This document shows, one piece after another, positions 27,379 to 35,870 of a stretch of DNA of 64,000 nt. Both the position numbers and the translations under genes were made by a program. Location: contig UBTA01000041.1 of assembly GCA_900468065.1 (NCBI GenBank), positions 1 to 64,000 of the forward strand, read 5' to 3'. The first letter of the stretch is position 1. Every line of letters starts with the position of its first letter. Below the pieces are notes generated by a model. The model was not told where the DNA came from. It was given only the letters and a program-made list of their open reading frames with translations, and ran no database searches. The DNA comes from Hyphomicrobiales bacterium (lineage in GTDB: Bacteria > Pseudomonadota > Alphaproteobacteria > Rhizobiales > Rhizobiaceae).

Positions 27379-28194
27379 CTAGACTGGCGGCACTACGGAA
27401 TTCTTTAAATGTAATAGAACTAATGATGCGATTTGTTCAGGAGCTTCGATATGCATCAAGTAGCCTGCGTTTCGCAATATGATCCAATTGACAGGCCCGA
27501 GGATACAGTCGGAAATCGCGTTGACCTGGCTCATGTTCGCGAACCTGTCGAGCGCTCCCTGCACAACGACGAGCGGGGCGGAAATTTGAGCGAAGAGTGC
27601 CATCGCCGACCAGTTCCTGTCACATTCCGAAATTCTTTGTTGCCGCCATTTCTGGTAGGCCAATGTGGGATGAGAATAATCGGCAGAAATCAGCTCTTGA
27701 AACTGATCATCAATTTCTGCAATTGGCAAAGCCTCCAACACGGCGCGCTGGTGGGAATCGGCAACCCCGTAGGGTGCTAGGGCCACGATGCCTGACGTCC
27801 TTTCCGGGAAAAGCCCGGCAAAGATCATCGCGACAGTTGCACCGTCTGCGTGCGCCAAAAAATTCGCCGCTGGGATGTGCAGCGCGTCCATCAAAGCCGG
27901 AAGAATGACACTAGCCTCGTAAAACAAGGGCTCCGTCATGGCAGCGACCGGCTCTCGCCCAGGTCCGGCCCTCGACCAAGCAAGAATGCGCAGACCAGGC
28001 CTGCTTTCCACCAGTTGCAGCGCGATTTGAACCAGAGACGTCCACCCGCCCAACCCATGACCGACGAGAATGAGGACATCGCCCTCCCCGTCGCCACAGC
28101 AGGCGACCTCAACGGGGCCAGCACTTGTTCGAACATTCACGATTGATACTACGGGCTTCGCTCTGTCCGCAGTGATTTGACCCAGCATGCCCAT
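27379..28194 (-). CDS. Alpha/beta-hydrolase fold protein lacking the nucleophile serine
   Basis: 271 residues with a complete alpha/beta-hydrolase layout: ILVGHGLGGWTSLV (oxyanion strand), LAWSRAGPGREPVA, the nucleophile-elbow region, VVVQGALDRFANMS (acid) and NAGYLMHIEAPEQI (His). The elbow, normally G-x-S-x-G, reads AHADG at residues 114-118, so Ala116 replaces the catalytic serine (codon GCA). No frameshift or stop interrupts the frame. It may be a non-catalytic binding protein or a decaying gene. It stands alone between IS debris and a 433-base gap. Confidence 0.75.
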   Translation of the reverse strand: MGMLGQITADRAKPVVSIVNVRTSAGPVEVACCGDGEGDVLILVGHGLGGWTSLVQIALQLVESRPGLRILAWSRAGPGREPVAAMTEPLFYEASVILPALMDALHIPAANFLAHADGATVAMIFAGLFPERTSGIVALAPYGVADSHQRAVLEALPIAEIDDQFQELISADYSHPTLAYQKWRQQRISECDRNWSAMALFAQISAPLVVVQGALDRFANMSQVNAISDCILGPVNWIILRNAGYLMHIEAPEQIASLVLLHLKNSVVPPV

Positions 28195-28627
28195 GACGTC
28201 GCCTCCTCGCTCCGCCTACGACTGTCCAACAAGGGACAATATTGTAAAGCTCTTGCAATCAGCGCAGCCGAAATCCTCGGCACGACCGATCATCTTCGTA
28301 ATGAACGTGATTCAGGTGCGTTATGTAAGCTCTCGCATGAACGACAACGCTCTCCCCGTTGAAATCCAGTGCTGGCCTGCACCCGTATGCTCTGACATGG
28401 GGTCAGACCGGATCTGTACTTTAAAGAGCAAATCGCTGTCGGCTAGTCCGCATCTTGCTTTCTGGATAGCAGCAATTGCTGTTTGAGCGGCAGCATCGAT
28501 CCGACAATCGTCGCGTCGAGATCGAATATGGAGTGATCGATTGTTCGCGGATTTGCAGCGCAGCGGCGGAAGGCCTGCGCAACCGGGTGGCCATGCCCGA
28601 GCCATCATCCGGCAGTCGATTTTGCGG
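28195..28627. other. Gap with nothing recognised
   Basis: 433 bases between the hydrolase-like gene start and the AraC gene end. Short frames here show no family resemblance. It should contain the leftward promoter for the hydrolase-like gene, but no convincing promoter or terminator was seen. Confidence 0.5.
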
Positions 28628-29602
28628 TCAACGGCCCGCTCGGTACTGGGTCGGCGAAACACCGACAGACTTCTTGAAGGCCCGGGTCAGGTTTGCCCCG
28701 GACGAGAAGCCGGTCGAGGACGCGATGTCTTCCAAAGTTTTACGCGGGTCCGTCAGCAGATCCTTGGCCCTGGAGATGCGCAGGTCCGAAAAATAATGAA
28801 ATGGAGCCGTGCCTGTCGCCAGTTTGAACGATCGGGCAAAGTGATAGATGCTCAGGCAGGCGACACTCGCCAGTTCCTCCAGCGAGATATCCGCGCCCAG
28901 GTTTTGAGACATATAGTCCAAAACGCGGTTGAGCCGGATACGATCGAGCGCGCCGGCCGATTTCGCGTCGATGTAGGATCCCGTGAAATTCTTAGTCTCC
29001 TGGCGCGTATAGTGCTGCAGCATTCTGGCGGAGAGTGCGAGCCCGAGGGAATCGAGAACGATGCGGCCGGTGGATCCTGCCGTCTGCATCTCTTCGGCTA
29101 TCGCCAGTCCGATGTGCTGCACCAGAGGGTCGAAGAACCCTCCGGTGTAGGTCAGGCCCTGATCGACAGGGCTGTTGTCCGCGCACTCGAGATTGCCAAA
29201 AAGATTCTGCGGAAGGTAAAGATGCAGCATATCCAGCGAGCCGGAATGGATATGCAGGTATTTGACCGCGACGCCCCTCGGGCAAATGCAGGCCGAACCC
29301 GCGCGCGAGACGAACTTTTGCTCCGCTCCGTCCGCGCGACGGCGGATCTGCGCCGAGCCCGACAGCGCGATGATGACTTCGTTGACCTGCTGCACGAACG
29401 GCGCGCAGTGCAGATCCTCATGCCGGCGAACCTCGGCGGTAACGGAACTGCGCCATCCAAGGTCGACGGACGAGTGCAGAAGCCTGCTGCCGCCCATCTC
29501 ATATTTATGTCCCAGGAGCGTGCCGATATCGGCCCCTGTCGCCAAGGCTCCGTTCTCGTGCGCGGGCGTCGCCGTGCCCGGAAACGAACAATAGTCTTCC
29601 AT
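28628..29602 (-). CDS. AraC-family transcriptional regulator
   Basis: 324 residues. The C-terminal third has the two helix-turn-helix motifs of the family: ISLEELASVACLSIYHFARS and, after about 30 residues, LEDIASSTGFSSGANLTRAF, ending KSVGVSPTQYRAGR. The N-terminal part resembles an AraC sensor domain with a cupin-like section (EVIIALSGSAQIRRRADG). GGAGGAG lies eight bases before ATG 29602. It follows the iron-type dehydrogenase gene on the same strand after 215 bases and may control part of the opsin/transport locus. Its effector is unknown. Confidence 0.85.
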   Translation of the reverse strand: MEDYCSFPGTATPAHENGALATGADIGTLLGHKYEMGGSRLLHSSVDLGWRSSVTAEVRRHEDLHCAPFVQQVNEVIIALSGSAQIRRRADGAEQKFVSRAGSACICPRGVAVKYLHIHSGSLDMLHLYLPQNLFGNLECADNSPVDQGLTYTGGFFDPLVQHIGLAIAEEMQTAGSTGRIVLDSLGLALSARMLQHYTRQETKNFTGSYIDAKSAGALDRIRLNRVLDYMSQNLGADISLEELASVACLSIYHFARSFKLATGTAPFHYFSDLRISRAKDLLTDPRKTLEDIASSTGFSSGANLTRAFKKSVGVSPTQYRAGR

Positions 29603-29817
29603 TCTGTTGCTCCTCCCGAGCTTCGTTCACCCTTGCCGAAACCGTCGAACAGCAAATGGCCGGCGTGCGCCTCCAACGCACGAACTGGCCACACCTCCCG
29701 ACCCGCTGCACGTACTCCTCCGGCACGATTGTCCAGCAACGATATGCTTGTCAATCGTCAGGCAGCATAATGCGCGGCCGCGCCCCGTAAAGACGCGTGG
29801 CCCGACCGGCCCCTCGG

Positions 29818-30975
29818 TCAGTAGGCTGCCCGGTAAATGGCCAGCGCATCCGCTTCGGTGATCTCGCGCGGATTGTTGACGAGCAGCCGCGTCTGGTTCA
29901 TTGCGTCGCGCGCAAGACGCGGCAGCCAGTCCTCAGTGATGTCCAGGTCCCTCAGCCGCTGCGGCAGGCCGCAATCGCGGGACAATTGTTCAAGGGCTTC
30001 GCAGAAAGCCGCCCCCCTCTCCTGCCCTTCGAGCCGCCCGAGTGCCGGAAAGACATGCGGGGCCAGATCGATGTAGGGCCCCGGTACGGTCACCGCGTTG
30101 AAGCGCAGGACATGCGGCAGAACCAGCGCGTTCGACAGGCCATGCGGAATGTGGAAATGGCCGCCGAGCGGATAGGCGAGCGCGTGAACGGCGGCAACGG
30201 GCGAATTGGCAAAGGCCTGTCCCGCCAGCATGGAGCCGAGCAGCATGTCGCCCCGCGCCGTCGCATCGGTTCCGTTCCGGACAGCCGTCAGAAGGGCGGG
30301 CGCCATCAGTTGCAAGGCCCGAACGGCCAGCATGCGCGACAGGGGATTGTTATTCGGACTGGCGGAGGCAAAGGCCTCGATCGCATGGACCATGGCGTCG
30401 ATGCCGGTCGCCGCCGTGACGTGGGGCGGCAATCCGGTGGTCAGTTCGGGATCGAGGATCGCGACATCCGGCAACAGGACGGGCGAGACGACGCCCATCT
30501 TTTCGGATCCCCCGGTCGTAACGATGGAAATCGGCGTGACCTCGGACCCGGTTCCCGCCGTCGTCGGAACGAGGATGAGCGGCAGGCGCGGCCCTTGCGC
30601 CTTGCCGACGCCATAGACGGCGGACAAGGTCTCCTTGCCCACGGCAAGCAGTGCCACCAGTTTCGCCACGTCGAGCGAGGAACCGCCGCCGACGCCGATC
30701 ACGCCCTGAACGCCCGCCTCCTGCGCGATGGAAGCCGCCCGCAGGATGATCGCTTCCGGCGGGTCGGCCTGAACGTCCGAAAACAGCGTGACCTCCATGC
30801 CGGCATCCGAGAGCACCGCAAGGGCGCGATCGACGATGCCGGTCGACCGAAGACCGGGATCCGTGACCAGAAGCACGCGCACGCCCATCAGCGGCCGGGA
30901 GATCTCCCCGAGCCGCGCCAGCGCGCCAAAACCGAACTGGATGCTTCTGGATGTGTTGAAGACGAAGGGGGGCAT
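29818..30975 (-). CDS. Iron-containing (group III) alcohol dehydrogenase
   Basis: 385 residues with the NAD-binding glycine motif GVGGGSSLDVAK near residue 95 and the metal-binding region AVHALAYPLGGHFHIPHGLS, whose histidines together with an upstream Asp bind Fe or Zn. TAGTGSEVTPISIV is also typical. Relatives oxidise short-chain or hydroxy-acid alcohols, including 4-hydroxybutyrate dehydrogenases. With the lactonase-like gene in the same series, oxidation of a hydroxy acid released from a lactone is a reasonable guess. It lies 20 bases downstream of the symporter gene. Confidence 0.87.
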   Translation of the reverse strand: MPPFVFNTSRSIQFGFGALARLGEISRPLMGVRVLLVTDPGLRSTGIVDRALAVLSDAGMEVTLFSDVQADPPEAIILRAASIAQEAGVQGVIGVGGGSSLDVAKLVALLAVGKETLSAVYGVGKAQGPRLPLILVPTTAGTGSEVTPISIVTTGGSEKMGVVSPVLLPDVAILDPELTTGLPPHVTAATGIDAMVHAIEAFASASPNNNPLSRMLAVRALQLMAPALLTAVRNGTDATARGDMLLGSMLAGQAFANSPVAAVHALAYPLGGHFHIPHGLSNALVLPHVLRFNAVTVPGPYIDLAPHVFPALGRLEGQERGAAFCEALEQLSRDCGLPQRLRDLDITEDWLPRLARDAMNQTRLLVNNPREITEADALAIYRAAY

Positions 30976-30995
30976 GGCGGATTCCTGCCTGTTGC

Positions 30996-32909
30996 TCAGC
31001 GGCTAAAGCCAAGCGCGGTGAGAACGATCAGTGCGAAGGCGACAGCGGAGGTGACGACAAGCGCGCGCACGCGGTCGCGTTCCCGGGCGTCCTGATGAAC
31101 ACGGAGCTTCGGGTGCGGCTCATAGGCGGGGATATCGATAGACAGCGGACTGGCCATTTCCATCTTGTAGGACAGAAACCAGACGAGGCCGACGCCCAGC
31201 GCCCAGAACAGCAGGCTCCAGCCCCAGAGCGACGGCATGCCGACGAGCCATTGCCGGTCCGGACCGAGGAATGCGCCGTTGCCGAAGACCAGCCCCGGCC
31301 CGACGGCGAAGAACAGCCAGGCGAGCGAGACGGACCACGCCGTGGAGCGCAGCGCCCGTGCCCGCGCACTCGTTCTCAATGCGGTGCCGAGAAACCGGCG
31401 GATTTCCTGCGCCTCCCCGGAAAAGCCGCGACGCTGGGTAAACGCCGACACCAGCAGGGTGACGGCAAGGTTTGCCGCCATCCCCCAGGCGGCCGAATGT
31501 AGGGTCCACGGCGCCCGTCCCCACGGAACGTCGAGGCCGAAGAACGAGAGGACGGCAATGCCGAGAGGTTCGGTCAGAAGCACGCCGGCAATGCCGAAGC
31601 CAACGCCGGTGACGGCCGCTGGCCGGCTGATCCACCGCAGCCAGGTGATGCCGAGAAGCGGGGTCCACAGCTGGAAGGACAGCGGAAGAGCCAGCGATCC
31701 CAGCATCGACAGCGTGACGGGCGTCAGGGCCTGCATGAGGACGGAGGCGATGGCAAGAAGCCCGATGACGACACGCGTCAGGGTCACGGTGTCCCGCCTG
31801 CCGAGACGCCCGTGAAACCAAGGCTTGTAGAGATGCCGGACAAGTGCCTCACCGGCGGTCAGCAGGCCGAGCCCGGCCATCAGCTGCACCCCGGCCAGAA
31901 GGCCGATGAACAGCCAAGCGGCAAACCACGGCGACAGGCTCGCCAGCAGGCCGGAAAGCCCCAGATCCGGCCGGATGAGAGAGACCGTGCCGACCGTTCC
32001 GACGCACAGCGCGACCAGCCCGCCATAGGCTCCGGCCATCACCCAGGTCTGGCCGGCCGCAAGCGCGCGCGGGGTGCGCATCGACAGGATGACCTTCAAG
32101 GCCAGCGGGCTTGCCTGAAAACCCATGAGCGCGAAAGCGATCGACAGGCTGGCCAGCGCCGTTCCCTCGTGTCCGGCCGCAGCCTCGCGACCCGCGCCGG
32201 CAGTAAACTGGATCACGCCCGAAACCATGAAGCGACCGGCCTGCAAAGGATCCGCCGAAAGAGTTGCAAGTCCCGCGTTCAGCGCGCCGAAACCGCCGAC
32301 GGCGATGAGGGCAAAGCCGGCGAAACCCACCACGGATGCGGCGGCCAGCACGGCCTGGATGGCGCCGAGATAGCCGACGATGCGCATTCCGCCGATCACC
32401 ACATAGCCGAAAAGAACCACCGCCAGCAGCGTCGCGGCAACCGGCGCCGAGACCGCTCCGCCCGTCAGCCCCTCCACCAGCCGGGACAGGGCCGACAGTT
32501 GCAGGCCGGCAAAGGCGACCGCGAACAGCACGGCGATGACGGTCGACACGCAGACGAGGAATTCGGAGCCGTAATAGCTGCGCAGCAATTCGCTCTGGGA
32601 GGACAGCCGCAATCTCTGGCCGACCAGCCAGATGCGCTTGAAGAACAGGACGCCGGGCAGCGCAAGCGCAATGCCGGCTTGCAGCAGGGCGGGAAACCCG
32701 AAACCCGAATGCCCGATTTCGGCCGATGCATCGAGGATGACCCAACCCGAAAGGCCGGCCCCGGCCAGCACCAGCGCCGACACCCAAGGCGACAGGGCGT
32801 GGCCGGCCGAAAAGTAGGTTTCGAAGTCGCCATTTTCGCGGGCACCGACGCGCGCCCAATAGAGCGTCATCGCGATGTAGAATAGTCCGTAGAGCGACAG
32901 CCAGACCAT
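30996..32909 (-). CDS. Sodium:solute symporter-family membrane protein
   Basis: 637 residues with roughly 13-15 hydrophobic helices. The N-terminal region (ENGDFETYFSAGHALSPWVS) and GLSGWVILDASAEIGHSGFG match the start of the SSS family, and VVIGGMRIVGYLGAIQAVLA matches its conserved GGxxxVxxTDxxQ-like region. The length exceeds the common 480-550, with additional helices at the C terminus. It would import a small organic solute with Na+. Its ATG overlaps the stop of the small upstream membrane-protein gene by one base (TAATG), which suggests the two function together. Confidence 0.8.
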   Translation of the reverse strand: MVWLSLYGLFYIAMTLYWARVGARENGDFETYFSAGHALSPWVSALVLAGAGLSGWVILDASAEIGHSGFGFPALLQAGIALALPGVLFFKRIWLVGQRLRLSSQSELLRSYYGSEFLVCVSTVIAVLFAVAFAGLQLSALSRLVEGLTGGAVSAPVAATLLAVVLFGYVVIGGMRIVGYLGAIQAVLAAASVVGFAGFALIAVGGFGALNAGLATLSADPLQAGRFMVSGVIQFTAGAGREAAAGHEGTALASLSIAFALMGFQASPLALKVILSMRTPRALAAGQTWVMAGAYGGLVALCVGTVGTVSLIRPDLGLSGLLASLSPWFAAWLFIGLLAGVQLMAGLGLLTAGEALVRHLYKPWFHGRLGRRDTVTLTRVVIGLLAIASVLMQALTPVTLSMLGSLALPLSFQLWTPLLGITWLRWISRPAAVTGVGFGIAGVLLTEPLGIAVLSFFGLDVPWGRAPWTLHSAAWGMAANLAVTLLVSAFTQRRGFSGEAQEIRRFLGTALRTSARARALRSTAWSVSLAWLFFAVGPGLVFGNGAFLGPDRQWLVGMPSLWGWSLLFWALGVGLVWFLSYKMEMASPLSIDIPAYEPHPKLRVHQDARERDRVRALVVTSAVAFALIVLTALGFSR

Positions 32910-33334
32910 TATGCGCCCTCACCGAGCGAGGCGGGCTTCACATGGAAGCGCGAGAACGCACCGCGCAATCCATGCCGGGTGAACAGATAGGTCAGGAACC
33001 CCAAGGCTAGCACGCCGAAGAAGATAAGCCCGGAATAGAAGTCCGCCGTGGTCGTTTCCCCGGTTATGGCGCCGATGACGAAGACCAGCCCCAGCAGCCC
33101 GTAGGCGCCAATGCCGAGGGCCGTTTCACCGGGCGAAAAACCGGTGTCGAACACGCCGTTGATGACGATGTGGACCACGAAGGCAAAAACGATGCCGCCG
33201 ACGCCGAGCGATGACAGTGTGACGCTGTCGCGCGTCAGTCCTTCCAGCAGAAGGCCGAGGCCGAGGAAGCCGAGGACGGCCCATGTCGAAAAGACAAGGA
33301 TGCTGCGTTCGACGATCGGAAGAGGCGAAAGCAT
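32909..33334 (-). CDS. Small four-helix membrane protein, function unknown
   Basis: 141 residues with four hydrophobic segments: ILVFSTWAVLGFLGLGLLL, GVGGIVFAFVVHIVINGVF, ALGIGAYGLLGLVFVIGAI and FYSGLIFFGVLALGFLTYLF. A basic, proline-containing cytoplasmic end follows. I do not recognise a family. The one-base stop/start overlap with the symporter gene makes a symporter accessory subunit plausible, comparable to the small subunits that accompany some SSS transporters; that is inference from position only. Confidence 0.7.
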   Translation of the reverse strand: MLSPLPIVERSILVFSTWAVLGFLGLGLLLEGLTRDSVTLSSLGVGGIVFAFVVHIVINGVFDTGFSPGETALGIGAYGLLGLVFVIGAITGETTTADFYSGLIFFGVLALGFLTYLFTRHGLRGAFSRFHVKPASLGEGA

Positions 33335-33369
33335 CGTTCAGGCTCCAGCGGAAAATTCGTGGAAGGACC

Positions 33370-33399
33370 GGGACCGGGCGGCGCACGCTGCCCGGTCCC
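33370..33399 (-). terminator. Strong hairpin after the flotillin-like gene
   Basis: GGGACCGGGC pairs perfectly with GCCCGGTCCC (10-bp stem, 10-base loop) in the 83-base gap between the flotillin-like and small membrane-protein genes. No T tract follows on the minus strand, so it may be an attenuator or mRNA-stabilising element rather than a full terminator. Confidence 0.5.
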
Positions 33400-33417
33400 C
33401 TGGCGTATTCAGTTGCC

Positions 33418-35073
33418 CTAGCCCTTGGCGCGCGGCTCCGGCGCCGAGGGTTCGGTATAGACGATCTTCGACAGGTCGCCGAGTGTGTGGGCCCTGTGGA
33501 TCGTATCGCCCGTCAGCCCGATTTCTCCCAGCAGCGTATCGACGAACGGCGCCTGCGTGCGGTAGCGCAACGCGGAACTGACCACCTGTTCGGCAAGATT
33601 GCCGTCCCGTGGGCCGGAAGGCTCCGTGCCGATCGGACCGCCGCTTCCCACAGCACCCGACAGGCCCGGCAAGCCTTCGACGTGAAGGATCTTGATGCCC
33701 TCGATCCGCTCCATCGGCTTGACGCTTTCGCGGATGATGGCGGGAAGGTTCTCGACCAGGGCCTTGTGCAGCGCGGATTTGCGGCTGCTGTCGGACCGCA
33801 GGTTCTCGGCGACGTTGAGCTTCTGCTTGCCGTCGGCCTCGACCCGAAGCCGCTCTTCAAGTGCGGCCACGGTGATGCGGTCGGCATCGGCGAGATCCTG
33901 CGCAGCTGCTTTTTCCGCCTGTGCCGAGATGCGCTGACGGGCACCGTCCGCTTCCGCCTCGCGCTCGGCGTCGATCAGTTCGATCGCCTTCTGGCGATTG
34001 GCGACCTCGGTGTCGCGGATGGTCTGGACCCGTTCCTGCGCCTCGACCATCGACGCCCGTGCATTTTCGGCCTCCGTCTGGGCCTCCGATCGCTGCTTTG
34101 ACTTGAGCGACACCGCGATATCCAGCGCCTGCTCCTCGATCTGTACCGTTTCGCGGCGCTTAATCTCCAGCATCTCGATCTGGCGCTCCATCTCGATCCG
34201 CGTCCGTTCGACGGTTTCCCGTTCGCGGATCTTCACCGATTCGATCTCGCGTTCCCGTACAGCGTTTTCAGCGGCGATCTCGGATTTCCGCGTGGCGCGC
34301 TGGATGGACACCTCGGCTTCGTGGACCATGCGCGCATATTCGCTGTCGCGCTGGATATCGAGGCTGCGCTTTTCCGCTTCCAGGTTCTTGGCGCGAATGG
34401 CGACGGCGGTATCCTTCTCGATATCGTTGCGCTTCTTCTTGCGGCTTTCGATCTGCTCGGTCAGAAGCGTCAGGCCTTCCGCGTCGAACGTGTTGGAAGG
34501 ATCGAACAGCTTGATATCCGCCTGGTCGAGCGAGGTGAGCGAGACGGATTCCAGCTCCAGCCCGTCGAGTTCGAGGCTGTCGGCCACTTCGGTCTTCACC
34601 TCGCGCACGAAGGCCTGCCGGTTTTCGTGGATGTGTTCCAGCGTCATCTTGGCGGCTGCGGCACCCATGGCATCGACGAACCGGCCCTGAATGAGATCCT
34701 TCAACTGCTCGGCATTCATGGTGCGATTGCCCAGGCTGCGCGCTGCCGTGGCGACGGCATCGTCATTGGGGGCGACGCGGACGTAGAACTCGACGGTCAG
34801 TTCGACACGCATTCTGTCCTTGGTGATAAGCGACTTTTCGCGGGCGCGCGTTACTTCCAGGCGGAGCGTGTTCATGTTGACCTCGGTAAGGTCGTGCAGG
34901 ATCGGCAGCACCAGCGCGCCCCCGCCCATGACGACCTTTTCGCCGCCGAAGCCGGTGCGCACGAAGCTGACATCCTTGGTCGAGCGTCGGTACAGCCAGT
35001 GCAGGAGATAGGCGGCGACGGCGATGACGATCGCGGCGAGAATGATGATAGCAATGACGTTTGCGCCGTTCAT
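33418..35073 (-). CDS. Flotillin-like SPFH-domain membrane protein
   Basis: 551 residues. A single N-terminal membrane helix (VIAIIILAAIVIAVAAYLL) is followed by an SPFH/band-7 domain (about residues 35-190; TGFGGEKVVMGGGALVLPIL, VEFYVRVAPNDDAVATAARS). A long Ala/Glu/Arg-rich coiled coil (about 215-430) and a C-terminal oligomerisation region follow. This is the flotillin/YqiK layout: bacterial flotillins scaffold membrane microdomains and cluster membrane proteins. AAGGAG lies before the ATG. Its position between the opsin-like gene and two transporter genes suggests it organises these membrane proteins in one patch. Confidence 0.87.
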   Translation of the reverse strand: MNGANVIAIIILAAIVIAVAAYLLHWLYRRSTKDVSFVRTGFGGEKVVMGGGALVLPILHDLTEVNMNTLRLEVTRAREKSLITKDRMRVELTVEFYVRVAPNDDAVATAARSLGNRTMNAEQLKDLIQGRFVDAMGAAAAKMTLEHIHENRQAFVREVKTEVADSLELDGLELESVSLTSLDQADIKLFDPSNTFDAEGLTLLTEQIESRKKKRNDIEKDTAVAIRAKNLEAEKRSLDIQRDSEYARMVHEAEVSIQRATRKSEIAAENAVREREIESVKIRERETVERTRIEMERQIEMLEIKRRETVQIEEQALDIAVSLKSKQRSEAQTEAENARASMVEAQERVQTIRDTEVANRQKAIELIDAEREAEADGARQRISAQAEKAAAQDLADADRITVAALEERLRVEADGKQKLNVAENLRSDSSRKSALHKALVENLPAIIRESVKPMERIEGIKILHVEGLPGLSGAVGSGGPIGTEPSGPRDGNLAEQVVSSALRYRTQAPFVDTLLGEIGLTGDTIHRAHTLGDLSKIVYTEPSAPEPRAKG

Positions 35074-35121
35074 GGACGTTCTCCTTCTGAAGGTGCGGGG
35101 GTGGCAGATAGGCGACGCGCG

Positions 35122-35823
35122 TTACGCATGGGACACCTCGTTGGAAATGAGCGCGCCGGTGGCAAGGATGGCGATGCCGAAGGCCATGCGGTTGAGAATG
35201 TCGGCGATGTTATAAGCGACCGTCAGGCTGCCATCGTCGGGAATGCCGGCAAAGGCGGTGAGAAAATTGCCGAGCGGATAGATCGCCCAGCCGATGGTGA
35301 CGATCAGCCTCAACCAGAAATATCCGCGACGCAGATAGTCTCCGGTCGAAGATCGGACCACGTCGTCCATCTGCCCGAAATACAACTCGCCGAGAATGTA
35401 GAGCCAGAAGACGAGGCCGATCAGGAAGGCGAGCGTCGGATGCATGAAGCCGGCCTCGCCGAGATAGCGCACGAACACCATCAGCACGGCAACGATAAGC
35501 AGCCGCCAAAACAGGCCTGCACCCAACTTGCCGGCCGTCCGGGCAAAGAAGAAGAGCGCCATGATCTGCAGCGGTATGGAGACCATCCAGCCGACATAAT
35601 GATAGACGATCGGCACGCTGCCGTTGGCGGCCCATGCCGCGCGTCCCTCGAAGGTCGCGCCGATGCCGACGAGGGCGGCGATGGCGCAGAGCGCGATCGG
35701 CACTTTCCATGTCCGCCCGACCCAGGCCGTTCCCATGAGAAGCAGGATCGTCGTTGCGGCCAGCCCGAACAGCGCCACCGAGTAGCTCGCCGCGGTCAGG
35801 TCGGTTGTCTGAAACACCGCCAT
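35122..35823 (-). CDS. Proteorhodopsin-like protein without the retinal-binding lysine
   Basis: 233 residues with seven hydrophobic helices in type-1 rhodopsin order. Helix C reads YHYVGWMVSIPLQ (residues 74-86) against RYxDWLxTxPL; helix D/E reads GEAGFMHPTLAFLIGLVFW; helix F reads GWAIYPLGNF (178-187), nearly identical to proteorhodopsin; helix G reads NIADILNRMAFG (205-216). By this alignment the Schiff-base lysine (K231 in proteorhodopsin) is Arg212, the proton acceptor Asp97 is Gly78, the donor Glu108 is Ala89 and Arg94 is His75, while Asp227 is kept as Asp208. It cannot bind retinal covalently or pump protons in the known way. No retinal- or carotene-synthesis gene is nearby. It lies between ABC permease and flotillin-like genes on one strand. 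Its role is unknown. Confidence 0.87.
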   Translation of the reverse strand: MAVFQTTDLTAASYSVALFGLAATTILLLMGTAWVGRTWKVPIALCAIAALVGIGATFEGRAAWAANGSVPIVYHYVGWMVSIPLQIMALFFFARTAGKLGAGLFWRLLIVAVLMVFVRYLGEAGFMHPTLAFLIGLVFWLYILGELYFGQMDDVVRSSTGDYLRRGYFWLRLIVTIGWAIYPLGNFLTAFAGIPDDGSLTVAYNIADILNRMAFGIAILATGALISNEVSHA

Positions 35824-35870
35824 TTCAATGTCCCCCTTTGCGGATTGTCATATGTTTCATGGAGATGTCC

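Noticed and set aside
35122-35823. Functional light-driven proton pump
   Set aside because: The retinal lysine, proton acceptor and donor positions are all substituted and no retinal-synthesis gene is in the window.
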